Source of the DNA: Epiperipatus broadwayi
Lineage: Eukaryota; Onychophora; Udeonychophora; Euonychophora; Peripatidae
Assembly: GCA_028023455.1 (NCBI GenBank)
Contig: JAQFVV010006274.1
Location: forward strand, 2,980,001-3,044,000
Direction of reading: 5' to 3'
DNA: 64,000 bases
Position numbers and translations under genes: made by a program. Under the pieces are notes generated by a model. It was not told where the DNA came from. It did no database searches and worked only from the letters and a program-made list of their open reading frames with translations. Shown here in pieces: positions 49,260 to 59,955 of this stretch (the stretch's first letter is position 1; each line of letters starts with the position of its first letter).

Positions 49260-50860
49260 ATAAAAATAATAAGTATAAGATAATTAACTAATTTATACAA
49301 TCTTTCAATTTGCAGAAGTACTTCTGGTTAATTCCTTAACCTGTTTTAACTGCTGTTAAATTCAAAAACAAAATGGAAGCAAATGTCATCAATTCAAATC
49401 TCCAAATTTTAATGTTAGCAGCTTGTCTATTAATTATATTCATTTTGTTTCTACTTATTAAAATTCTCTTCTTAAATTTTTTTTTCATTATGATTTCTCT
49501 CTTCATGAAGAATCTTAACATTTTCAATATCTAACTTCAATTTATATTTACATGTCCTTTTATGATTCAAGAAATTTGAAACAGTCATTAAATCAGTATT
49601 ATTTTTACTTTTAGTTCTTTTACAAGCAAATTTATAGTTTGATATTTCCACAAACAAAAACATTATTTACATACCTTTTGTAAATTTTTATATCTTTAAA
49701 AGAACACATATTTAAAATACTACTCTCATATATAGGCAAAACAAAATTTCAAACTTGTGCAACAATAGGCAGATTCATAGGCCAATCTTTAGATCTTTTG
49801 TAATATTCACCTTCAAAAAAGTAACAATGTTATCATCCAAAAAATTTTAAAGAATCAATAAAAAATATATATATTTACAAAAATCTATACTTTTTAATGC
49901 ATGTTCAATTATTTTTATGGAATTCATTCTATCAATAGAACCAAACATTTTTGTCACATCTAATAAAGCAATAACATCATTCTCATTAGTCATTATATTT
50001 TTAATTTTATCTATAAAGTCAAAAGATGAACAAATAGTATTTTCTCCAAATGCTAAAAATTCTTATAACATCTTACCAATATATTTAGAAGACTGATATA
50101 TAAATGAACCAGATATCCATCATAATTTGCAAAGGATTATCTTCTTTATGTAACTTTATATTTGCAAAAATACGATGAAATATAGTGCAGGAAGGATATA
50201 TCTTATAGTACACATTATTACTTAAGGCTTTATTTTTAGCTTTTTTAAAAATACTATTAATAAATTTTATTCTCTGACTATTCATATCATATTCTTCAAT
50301 CAAAAAGAAAACAAGTTTTTCCATTTATCAATATACTGACATTTTGTCATTAAACACATCAGAAGCCCTTTATCTTCTTTCAAACAAATCATATTATCAC
50401 ACTTCAGCTTCTGTTTTAAATTCCAAAATGGTGTTTCTACAAATTTTTATATGGAATCACATTAAATAATAAATTATTATTTTTGATAATTTCATTAGCA
50501 ATATGACTATCACCAGGAATCATTTCAAGTGAATTTTGAATAGCTGGAATTAATTCAAAATTATAATCACCCCAAGTATGCCGACATATTTAGCTCTGTG
50601 ACTTCAAACATATTTCTGAATCAAATGTATCTTTTTATTTGACAAATTAACAAAATGTATGTCATTATAAGTTTGTAGATACTATTTACTAAATAAAAAT
50701 CAATTTTCTTCTCAAATTTATTATGTAATTTAAGTTCAAATAATTTAAATCCATTTTTACAAACAATTTTATATTCGTCACAAGCACAGCGTTTATTTAA
50801 AATTATTAAATGTTCAATTGCTTTTAAATGCCTCTTAATATTAAAAAGGTCTTTTTACAC
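49260..50860 (-). pseudogene. Penelope-like element family 2 (PLE2), minus copy, decayed
   Basis: Nearly full-length coding region of a second PLE family, opposite in orientation to its neighbour. From about 50850 down: an N-terminal part resembling PLE1 (RHLKAIEHL..KRCACDEYKIVCKNG), MICLKEDKG near 50390, YYKIYPSCTIFHRIFANIKL (open at 50324-50085), motif A LLDVTKMFGSIDR-like near 49950, a motif B remnant DWPMN near 49790, and the GIY-YIG C-terminal part in two overlapping frames (49663-49472 and 49527-49336) containing FLNHKRTCKYK and NIINRQAANI. Motif C could not be read cleanly, and internal deletions and frameshifts are frequent. Much more decayed than PLE1 and clearly a different family by protein sequence. 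Confidence 0.7.
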
Positions 50861-50904
50861 ATCCAAAACACATCATTTAAAATTATTGACTTTAATTTAC
50901 TCTT

Positions 50905-52440
50905 GAGAATTATGATTGATTTGGTTCATTTATATATCAGACTTCTAAATATAATCAAAACAGGCAAAACTCTCTATATGTATTGCCACTATAATTCTCT
51001 ATACATATTGTATGACTTCTAAATATATTGGGAAGCTATTACAAGAGTTTTTAGGACTTGGGGAAAATACTATTGCTTCATCTTTTGACTTTGTAGATAG
51101 AATTAAAAATATAGTGATTAATGAGAATGATGTTGTTGCTTCATTAGATGTGACAGAAATGTATAGTTTGAGTGATAGAGTGGATTACATAAAAAAACTG
51201 AACATGCATTAAAAAGTAAAGGTGATCGTAAATATGTGATAAAATTTATTGTTATTTAAACTTTTTTGATGATGACATTGTTGCTTCTTTTGAAGATAGA
51301 TATTATAAAATGTCTAAACGTTGGCCTATGGGACCACTTGTTTGTGCACAAGTTTGCAATTTTGTTTTGTCTATTTATGAGAGTAGTATTTTAAATATGT
51401 GTTTTTTTAAAGATATTAAAATTTACAAAAAGTATGTGAATGTTTTTGTTTGTGGAAATACCAATACTATAAATTTACTTGTAGAAGAATTAAATAATTT
51501 GAATGGCTTGAAATGAACTATTGAAAAGGAACAGGATAAAAGTATTAAATATTTGCATTTAATTATTACAAGAGATAATAGTATATTAAGTTATAAATTA
51601 ATAATCAAACCATTGTAAAAAGAAATATATTTATTGTAAATTAAAAGTACCAATTATTCATAAGATGGCAAGTTTTAGATCTTTTTTGTTTCCGAATGAA
51701 AAATTATATTATTACCAGTGTGATAAATTAAAAAAATATTGAGATATTTGCCAAGAAATTGCTTGAATTTGGTTATAAGATTGAACAGATTATTAATACT
51801 TCATGTCAATTTGAAAAGAGTTATAATAGTTTAAAGGAATTGAAGATTGATAGTAAAAAATGGATATCTATTCCATATATTTCAAATACTCAAGTGAAAT
51901 GTTTTAAGGATGCATATAAGAATGTGCTTAATGCTTAATTTTGTGCTACAAATAATGTTAATAAATTAATGAATAATTCTAAAAATGTCATAGCTGTCAT
52001 GCAGAAAAGTAATGTTTATGTGGATGTATGTTATCATTATGATATATAAGAGAATCGAATTGCAGTATTGAAAAAGATTAAAGGATCATGAATTGTTATA
52101 CAAACATGTGAAAAGTAAAAATAATAATGATTTAATGGCTGCTTCAGTTTTCTTGGATTATGAAAGAACTTGTAAATATAAATTTAGGTTTGATATTGAA
52201 AGTGTTAAGATTCTTCATGAAGAGAGAAACCATAATAAATATAAAAAAAAAGGAGGCAAATTTTTAATAAATAAAAATAAAATGAATATAATTAATAGAC
52301 AAGCTGCTAACATTAACATTCAGGGATTTGAATTAATGATGTTTGCTTCCAATTTATTTTTTAAATTTAATGACAGTTGAGGTGGATTAAGAAATTAACA
52401 AAAGTACTTCTGTGGATTAAACGACTGTATATAATAGTTA
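50905..52440 (+). pseudogene. Penelope-like element family 2 (PLE2), plus copy, 5'-truncated
   Basis: Starts inside the fingers region (AATTATGATTGATTTGG matches the minus copy at about 50130) and runs to the 3' tail. Visible: SSFDFVDRIKN, VVASLDVTEMYS (motif A, catalytic D; 51012-51212), KRWPMGPLV (motif B; 51310-51516), KKYVNVFVCGN in place of the usual YVDD (motif C has lost its Asp pair) and the C-terminal part with FLDYERTCKYK and NIINRQAANI (52093-52380). After the stop, a short tail with AGTACTTCTG and TAGTTAATTA is shared with the minus copy. It is interrupted near the start by a 60 bp insertion (see 50954-51013). Confidence 0.72.
50940..51027. mobile_element. 60 bp family R fragment inserted in PLE2 with 14 bp target duplication
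   Basis: GACTTCTAAATATA occurs at 50940-50953 and again at 51014-51027. The sequence between them includes CAGGCAAAACTCTCTATATG and TATTGCCAC, matching GGCAAAACTCTCCATATAGT and AGTGCCAC of the retrozyme-like units. In the minus PLE2 copy the 14 bases occur once and the element is uninterrupted, so this is a clean insertion with a target-site duplication. Confidence 0.7.
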
Positions 52441-55130
52441 ATTACCATTATGTTTATTATTATATATATATACTAATTCAAAATTAATTTTACTTATCAA
52501 GATCAAATTAAAAAATTCAATATTAATGGTATCCCACCACTCCCATTGACATGAGGAGTCTTGGGACATTATGAGAACACTGTTATTGCCTTGGATTTTC
52601 TTTACTATTAAGAAATTACGAGTAACAGTAATTGCCACTTCATTTTTTTTTTGGTAAAAATTGTAACTAAAATCATTAGTTATAAAATTTTTTGAAGATG
52701 TCAGTATTATGCAAATAGCATACAAATATGTAAATTTTTAAATTAAAAAAAAAGCTGATAATGTCCTAATTGGCTGTATCACACTACAAAGAATTCAACA
52801 ATACCATTTATTTATAAATTATTTAGCCTTAGGTGTTTGACAGTGTGCTTTTTTTCTTTATGTATTTTGGAAAGAAAAAAATTAATTTTCAGCAATGCAT
52901 TTACATATTTAAGCTTATTTAAGCAATTTATTGGTAAAGTATTTATTTTAAACCAAAGAGTGCATCTTTACCTTAGTTAGTAATGGCCTTTATATGAGGA
53001 TTTGCCATAGAAATTTTATCATGAATTTGTTCCTATTATTTTGATGCCATTTTAAATATTGGCAGTCATTTTATAAAACTGGTCATTAAAGTATATCTTC
53101 TGGAAATAAAATAGTGATGTTTACATTAAAACTGTGCAGTAGAGTCTATTCAGTATACAATATTAAATTTTGATTATAGAATTAAAATACAATTAATGTA
53201 TATTTAATTTTGTCGAGTATCTATGCAAGATGATCAGTGCTTTGATTTATGACACATCTAAAGTAAAGATAATTATCTCTGTAACAACTATGAAATAAAA
53301 AAACACTAGTTTTATTTAGCATTATAGCATACTTTGATCACATACAACAATAAAATGTATAAAATATTCAGTTATAAAATGTATATATTAGCTAACTTTT
53401 ATGATTCAAACAATTTTACTGATTAACATTTTTTTTCAACATTATTTTCCCTGCAACACAAATACAACAATTGTAATAGTCATCATAAATGTATTTATTT
53501 TGAGAAAAGATGATTTCACACCTATGCCACTAATAATCAACTTTATATGATCAAAAATTACTAAAGTTTTAAATACTATTTATTCTTTTAATTTTAAATC
53601 ATTAATTTGTGACCTGTTTAGAATAATAGCTAATTTTATCACAAACATAGATAGGCAAAAAAGCATCATTCATGATTTAAACATTTATATACATTATTAA
53701 AAATATAGCAATCAACTCCATATTAGACTTCTTTATCTATATTTTATTTAATTTCACTGCATTTATGTAAAATAAAAAAAATTGCAATTAAAAAAAAATT
53801 GTCAGTGTTGTTAAAACATTTTATTGGTTAGAAATTTAAAAATAAAAATTTTAATAACATAAAGTACATAAAAATTAAATTTTAAGGTATACATGGAGTT
53901 AAGTTGTTTTTTAAACCAAATTTTTAAAATATTTATTGTGGCTAGTTTCTCTTTCTTTATGCTTTATTTTAATTCAATAAATCATGAGTCAGGAGATATC
54001 ACTGTGTGTCTACACAAGAAACAAAATGGTAGATAATCAATAGAAAAATGATGAATGTTTTTATTTAGTATATTTGAGTACAGCTTAGTAAAATGTTTGT
54101 TCTAAAATTTTATTTTTTTAATCAATTGTAATTGTTTATGTTTTATGCAAGATTTTATTTCATGAGATATTTTGGGAGATTAATTATCCTTAGTAATGGA
54201 GGTAAAGGTGTATATGATTACAATTACATTTGAAAATGTTGGTTTTAAGAAGATAAGTCATGAAAACTATAGTTTTGATACAGTGGAAGTTATTATTATT
54301 TGCTAAAAAACACTTTCTAAACACTGGTAAGAAATGTTTTGTAAAATTTTAATACTAATAATTGTAATTTAAAATTTTTAAATATATTTTCATTGCTTTA
54401 TGATATCTCAACTAAAAATTATTTCCATTTTAAAAATGGAATTTACATAAGAAATATTTTATTCAAAAATTTTTATGAATAGATAAAGATTATGATTCAA
54501 TTATGTATTCAAATATTATTTTTTAGATTGTGTTTTATGTGTAAACTTATATTTGTAATAAATAATGTAAAGATTTTCAAAATGTAATATAGTATATAGA
54601 TTTAATTGTAAAATTAAAATGTTGCAAATGTGATCAAAATTGCCATTAGGCTCTTTCAAATAATAGTGGAGGACTTAGATTTGAATAAGTAATAAAAACC
54701 TTAAGCAGAATTGCATTCTGATAATATATCACTTTCTTTATATTGTATTTTAGACCTGTTTTATTTTATTTATTCTGCTTATACATATTTAATTAGAATT
54801 ATTTTATTGTAATAAATCATATATTATTTTTAATTTTATTTCTGTACAAGAGAACATAAATAATCTCCAAATTTTTAATTTTCTTATAAAATATGTTGTA
54901 TTTTATTAATTTTAGTAGAGATAATCTTTTAATGGACAACCCATTATAAAATATACGGCACTGCAACCACTGCATATGTACTTCATGTCAGCCTAATGTT
55001 AAGTGACTATTTTTGTTTATTTTTAGCCATTATTTGAATTTTTGCATTTTGGATGGCTGTAATCTAAAATATGGCTTTATATATTTTAGTTTTAATTATT
55101 GTTTTTAGATGATAACTATCATCAATAGGG
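52441..55130. other. AT-rich stretch, nothing recognised
   Basis: About 2.7 kb without reading frames above chance. The open stretch 52725-52438 on the minus strand overlaps the PLE2 tail and has no family resemblance. Confidence 0.45.
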
Positions 55131-55215
55131 GGGGTACGATTTCTAAAGAGCAAGCACCAAAAAGTTCAGCTTGGTTTATTTCAAAAACTTTTCATCAGTT
55201 ATTGCAGCAAAGTAA
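55125..55215 (-). repeat. CTGATGA-hairpin-GAAA relic
   Basis: Minus strand: CTGATGA (about 55199-55193) followed by AAAGTTTTT and GAAATAAACCAAGC, ending toward a GTACCCCCCC run. It has the order of the hammerhead-like core but no pairing stem II that I can find. It is probably another retroelement tail that shares this ancestral motif. Confidence 0.3.
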
Positions 55216-55344
55216 TTGTTATTTTTTATTTTATGGTGCAAAAATGAAATTTTTATATGCATATGATTGTTTATGTGTAAGTATATAAAGTATATTTTAT
55301 TTTTATAAGTATATTATGTTTTTTTGAATTATTATAAACTTTTA

Positions 55345-55681
55345 TAACAGTAGCAAAATCTCCATACAGTAGTGCCACCAGCCATAATAATCTTATAATC
55401 CTAAGATCTAAGTGGAGTACTCTCAAATCTGAGCCAACTTGTTCAGCACAAAATGTGCATTTTGGAGGGCATGCAACTTTTTCATATATTTTTGGTCATG
55501 TGTTCAGGATTATACCTGTCTGTAAGATATTAAAAGTGAATAAAAATCAGTCTCTAACTTGTGTAAGAGTAGAATAGTATAAATTACACTGCAGTAATAT
55601 TGTTTATTAAGTGGATAATCTTTATTCTAATGAATAAATAATAAAAATTAAGTGATCATGTGATGTTTAGTTGGCATTATA
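55345..55681 (+). repeat. Mosaic remnant of family R
   Basis: GCAAAATCTCCATACAGTAGTGCCACC (broken here: GCAAAATCTCC, then CAGTAGTGCCACC) matches the direct units in plus orientation, while ATCCTAAGATCTAAGTGGAG (about 55400) and GTGATCATGTGATGTTTA at the end (55664-55681) match them in the opposite orientation. So two pieces in opposite orientations are joined, repeating the inverted arrangement seen at 45.8 kb. Confidence 0.55.
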
Positions 55682-56351
55682 AGCTTTTGTAGCATGAATA
55701 GTAAAATTGTTTTACACTGCAACATTTAAAATATTTTTCTTTAATTTCTAAAAATAATTTCTTTATTGCTAAGATATTTTCTTCATTTTTAAAAATATTT
55801 TTAATAATAAATATTCAGTAGAATATATATTTTATTCCAAAACTATTTAAATTGAGAGCTACTATATAAAAAACAATAATTATTCAATGTTAAACAGAGA
55901 CATATTGTAAGAGAAAAAACAGTTTTTTAAAAAAATATAGTATTAATTTTATTAATTTATTTTTTGAATTAATTTTGTTGATGTTTTAACTGTATAAATT
56001 TAAATAATATTGTGTTATAGGTATATATGCACATTGTATGTACATGTTGAAAATAACCTCTCTCTCTATACATATATATACATGAATGTTAAAAATGCAT
56101 ATTGTATATGGTTTATTATTTTCCATGGATTTTGATAACTTTATCAAGATTTGGAATCAAATATCACAGATATAAGAAGATTTCATTAAGATGTAATAAG
56201 AAATTTATAATTGTTACTTATTATTTATTAATGTTTAGTAGAAATGAAGTTTATTATAAAAGAATACTTTCTGGTACTCTGTATTAATCGTAACTGTAAT
56301 ATGATTTATTTCTACATACATTAAAAATAAATAAATACCATTTATAAATTG

Positions 56352-56390
<39 letters not shown>

Positions 56391-57485
56391 AAATGGTATT
56401 TATTTATTTATTTATTTATTATATATATATATCTATATAAGAGGCAAATAAAAATAATTTTAGGATTCACTATTGTGCAAAACGTGTTCAATATTAGAAT
56501 TGTAGCTTACTGATTAAAGCAACTATTATCCATTTAAATTTTGTTAGCTGCTTTATAAATGAAACATGCATTTATAAAAACTGAATAAAAAAAAGTATAG
56601 TTATAGGTTATTTTAGAAAACAATTTTCTGAGTAAAAAAATGAAAATTATTTATTGTGATTTTATATTGAAATGATTGATTATAACTGTAGGAAAAAACT
56701 AGACAAAGAAAAACAAAAAGTGAATTTTGCAATGAATATAAAAACCAAATTATGAATCACAAATAAGTCCACATATATTATGTGTCTAAATAATTTATTT
56801 GTCTTCTTGTGATAATGTATTTTAACATTTACATCAAAGTTGACATCCTGAAAGTCTTCAATATCTTACTTAACTGAATCTCTCCCAAGTATTGTATCTT
56901 TAGCCACATCATTTTATGGAAGTAATAAATATTGTATTTTTAGAGTAGTTATAAGACAAACTTTATAACATGAAATATGCTTCTTTTACACAACTATTAG
57001 TCATAAAAAAGTCTTTTAATTTGCATCATATGTCTAATCCAAAAATAATGTCTTTACAATAATAACTTCATTTTTACCGGCTTCATCTTATTTTCAGAGT
57101 ATTATAATGCATCCTTAAATAAAAATGTGCAATATTCTACTTAATACATTTGGCAGAATAACAGTACAATATATAATTAATTTACTTGAAGTAGTTATAT
57201 CTTTATAATGAAATATCTTTTAATATATTAAATGTAGTAGTGACATATTTGAATCTGTGTCACTTCTTAGTATATAAATTTATATTTCTAGTTATATATA
57301 TATATACTCTAAAATTTTCATTTTTAAACTGATAATTATCATAGACAATCGTTATTCTTTTTTTCTATCATTGGTTAACAAAACATTTAATTTTATACTC
57401 ATTAATAAGTCAATATTTTTATAAGTGGAATCCAAACCATTAAAAGCATTCTGAAGACATGACTTAAATTTATGAAAATGACAGA
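55682..57485. other. AT-rich stretch with one large AT-core palindrome
   Basis: The palindrome at 56325-56410 has ~26 bp arms (AAATAAATAAATACC...) around an AT tract and is followed by a (TTTA)n run (to about 56420) and an AT run. Nothing else recognised. Confidence 0.55.
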
Positions 57486-57544
57486 GTATCAACAAATTGT
57501 AAATCTATTAACAAAGATTAAATTGATTTACAATTTGTTGATAC
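57486..57544. repeat. Perfect 20 bp inverted repeat
   Basis: GTATCAACAAATTGTAAATC at 57486-57505 and its exact reverse complement at 57525-57544, with a 19-base loop. The loop carries ATTAACAAAGATTA, repeated just outside at about 57559-57572, where the LINE inserted. Confidence 0.9.
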
Positions 57545-57579
57545 ATTGTTATTTACATATTAACAAAGATTATGAAATT

Positions 57580-57850
57580 GGACTACTAGGTGGCGCCTAT
57601 AGGTCTAGTCTAATATAAGAAGTGTTCCTAATTATATTGTTGTTATTAGAGTAAAAAGACTGTGGGGAGGTGGAAAACCAAAGGAAAAGTTGAGTAAGTG
57701 AAAGTTTTTTTGTTTTAGTGAAAAATGAAAGGAAAAAAGTCTTCCTGTTAATAAAGCGAAGAATATTAAAAACGCTAATTTATTCAAAATGGCGTCTACT
57801 GCTAAAGAAAATGAATAAGAAAAAATGCTAAATCATCTTTTAAAACAGAC
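57580..57850 (+). promoter_or_regulatory. LINE 5' UTR with presumed internal promoter
   Basis: G+C-richer start (GGACTACTAGGTGGCGCCTA, hairpin TAGG/CCTA) and a GTGGGGAGGTGG block near 57663, as expected of an untranslated LINE leader carrying its own promoter. No specific factor site can be named. Confidence 0.4.
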
Positions 57851-59720
57851 TTGATCAATTTGGCTACAGAAAATGAAAGATTTGCTAAACATAATGAATC
57901 ACAGAATCAAACAGACAGTTATGCAATGAACAAAAATGATTATGCAAAGTCACAAGAATAAGATTTAATTAAAGGGCATAATATAAAACCAATAAAACGC
58001 AATTTAAATGATTTTTATGATAACTCAAGCACAAATTCTAAATTTACAACTAATAATCAAAAAAACACACTAAACACAGAATATAAACATAGAGTTGATA
58101 CAACATATGGAAATTTAATAGAGAAAAAACAAGATAACAACAATATTAACAAAGGCTCCAAATATTATGCTGACTCTGTAAAAAATTCAAACAAGTCATA
58201 TGATCAAAATTCTGAATCTAAAACTGAATGGCAAAATACTGTGATTGAACTAATGGAGGGCATAGAGGATAACCTGTCTCAAACACATGATCCAGAGAAA
58301 GGACTTGATTCAAATAGTTACTCAAGCTTAGGCTGGGAATAATATAAAACTTAATGATAAATTTTAATTTAACTATACCACCTCTGCTCTTAAAATCATT
58401 CAAGAAATACCAAAATAACAACTCCATAATATTAGCTGTTACAAACAATGAAAATAGATTGTTTAAATTCCCTACAGAGACATTTTATAAAATACTTAAA
58501 TCTGAGAATCAATGGCAATACATCACTAAAATTCTGCATCACCCAAACAGAAGGTATCTTATAGTCGAATTTACCAACCCTTTGCAAAAATCAATTTTTA
58601 TGAACAATTATCAAACCTTGGGAAATCTGTGTATTTGTCAAATGGACATTGACAGACCATTTATTGCATATGGATCAGTAAAAAATTGTTTTATTGATTT
58701 TACATCAAATGATTTACAAAAACTACTAAAACTATTAAATCCCTATGGGTGTGTATCTAGATTCGATTATTTCAAAGAAAAAGGGGCAGAACCATATGTT
58801 CTCTCCAACATAGCAACATTTACAATAGTATTAAAAAAGGAAGTTACACCATATGATATAACCTCAATTTTTATAGTGGGAGAGGCATCACTCATATCAT
58901 TTTGAGGAATAGCACCTGAATGCTTTTTATGCAAGCGATGGGATCATCTAATTCATGATTGTCTGGAGAGAAGATGTATAAGATGTGGAGACAAGAAATT
59001 CTGTTTCCATAGATGTAACTACCTTAATAAAAACTCATTTCTGAATTTTCAAAACATAAAATCAACATGGGAAAGAAATGAAAGCATGCCATCTAATAAT
59101 CAACCTGAATTACTGATTAACATTTCTGCCCTAACAATTCCACAGATGTGAATTGATGCTACAATAAGTGACTCAGACAAGAATAAAGAAATAACTCCAA
59201 GCTTGGGATGTCCATCTATGAATTCTAACCCACTCCACTGGAAAAATGAAAAAATGGTTGCAAAAAAAGGAAACCAAGAGAATGGCAAACAGAAAACAAG
59301 ATTCTGAAGATCATATAAATTCACCTGAAATGTCTGATACATCTAGTGATCAGAGTATGATCTGTGGATCAGGCACAGAGAACTCAAACCCAAGGATGAT
59401 CAAAAGCAAAAAATAAAAAAAAAAGTCTAGACTCAATGCGAGAAAAAATAAAGAAAACAAATAAATAAATACAGAAAATAATGAGCATAAATATCAATCG
59501 TCAACTTCTTCAACAAAAGAACTTGAAATGTAAAATGACATAGTGGATAAGGGAGAAATAAGCCTGGAAAAAACATTAACTAAAAGGATTAGTTCCACTG
59601 AAGATTCAACTATTCCAACAGACCCTTTGAAGATTTTGGAATCTCACAATGATGAAGTACCTGTGGATGTAGATCGAGTCCAAATTCAAGAATGGAATTT
59701 ATCTCTCTGGATATCATAAT
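57850..59720 (+). pseudogene. LINE ORF1: RNA-binding protein with CCHC knuckles
   Basis: ORF1 proteins bind the element RNA. A polar N-terminal region rich in N, K, S and T is read across stops (about 57850-58350). An uninterrupted 183-codon stretch (58354-58905) follows, containing a compact alpha/beta region (NRRYLIVEFTNPLQKSIF...; YGCVSRFDYF) that may be an RRM-like fold. A single TGA at 58903-58905 then interrupts the frame; the same frame continues directly into CFLCKRWDHLIHDC (C-x2-C-x4-H-x4-C) and a second, irregular knuckle CIRCGDKKFCFHRC. A K/E/N-rich tail with further stops extends to about 59720. The in-frame continuation past the TGA shows a point mutation, not a true end. Confidence 0.65.
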
Positions 59721-59955
59721 GGGATTCATCGCTCTGGATATCATAATGGATGTGATGTTTATGAACAGCTTGAAAGTTCCAATTACAGCCTACTTATTGA
59801 TATATGTCATAATATAATGCTGAAACACTGCTCCCAAAAAATGAATTGATCAACTAGTTTACTGGCATTCATCTTAATGGCAACCCTAATTATAAAAACA
59901 TTTACAAATCCTATATATTATTATTCACATAATGTGAAATTTGAACTAGAAAATA

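Noticed and set aside
52438-52725. 95-codon minus-strand open stretch as a gene
   Set aside because: It overlaps the PLE2 tail and an AT run and has no recognisable domain.
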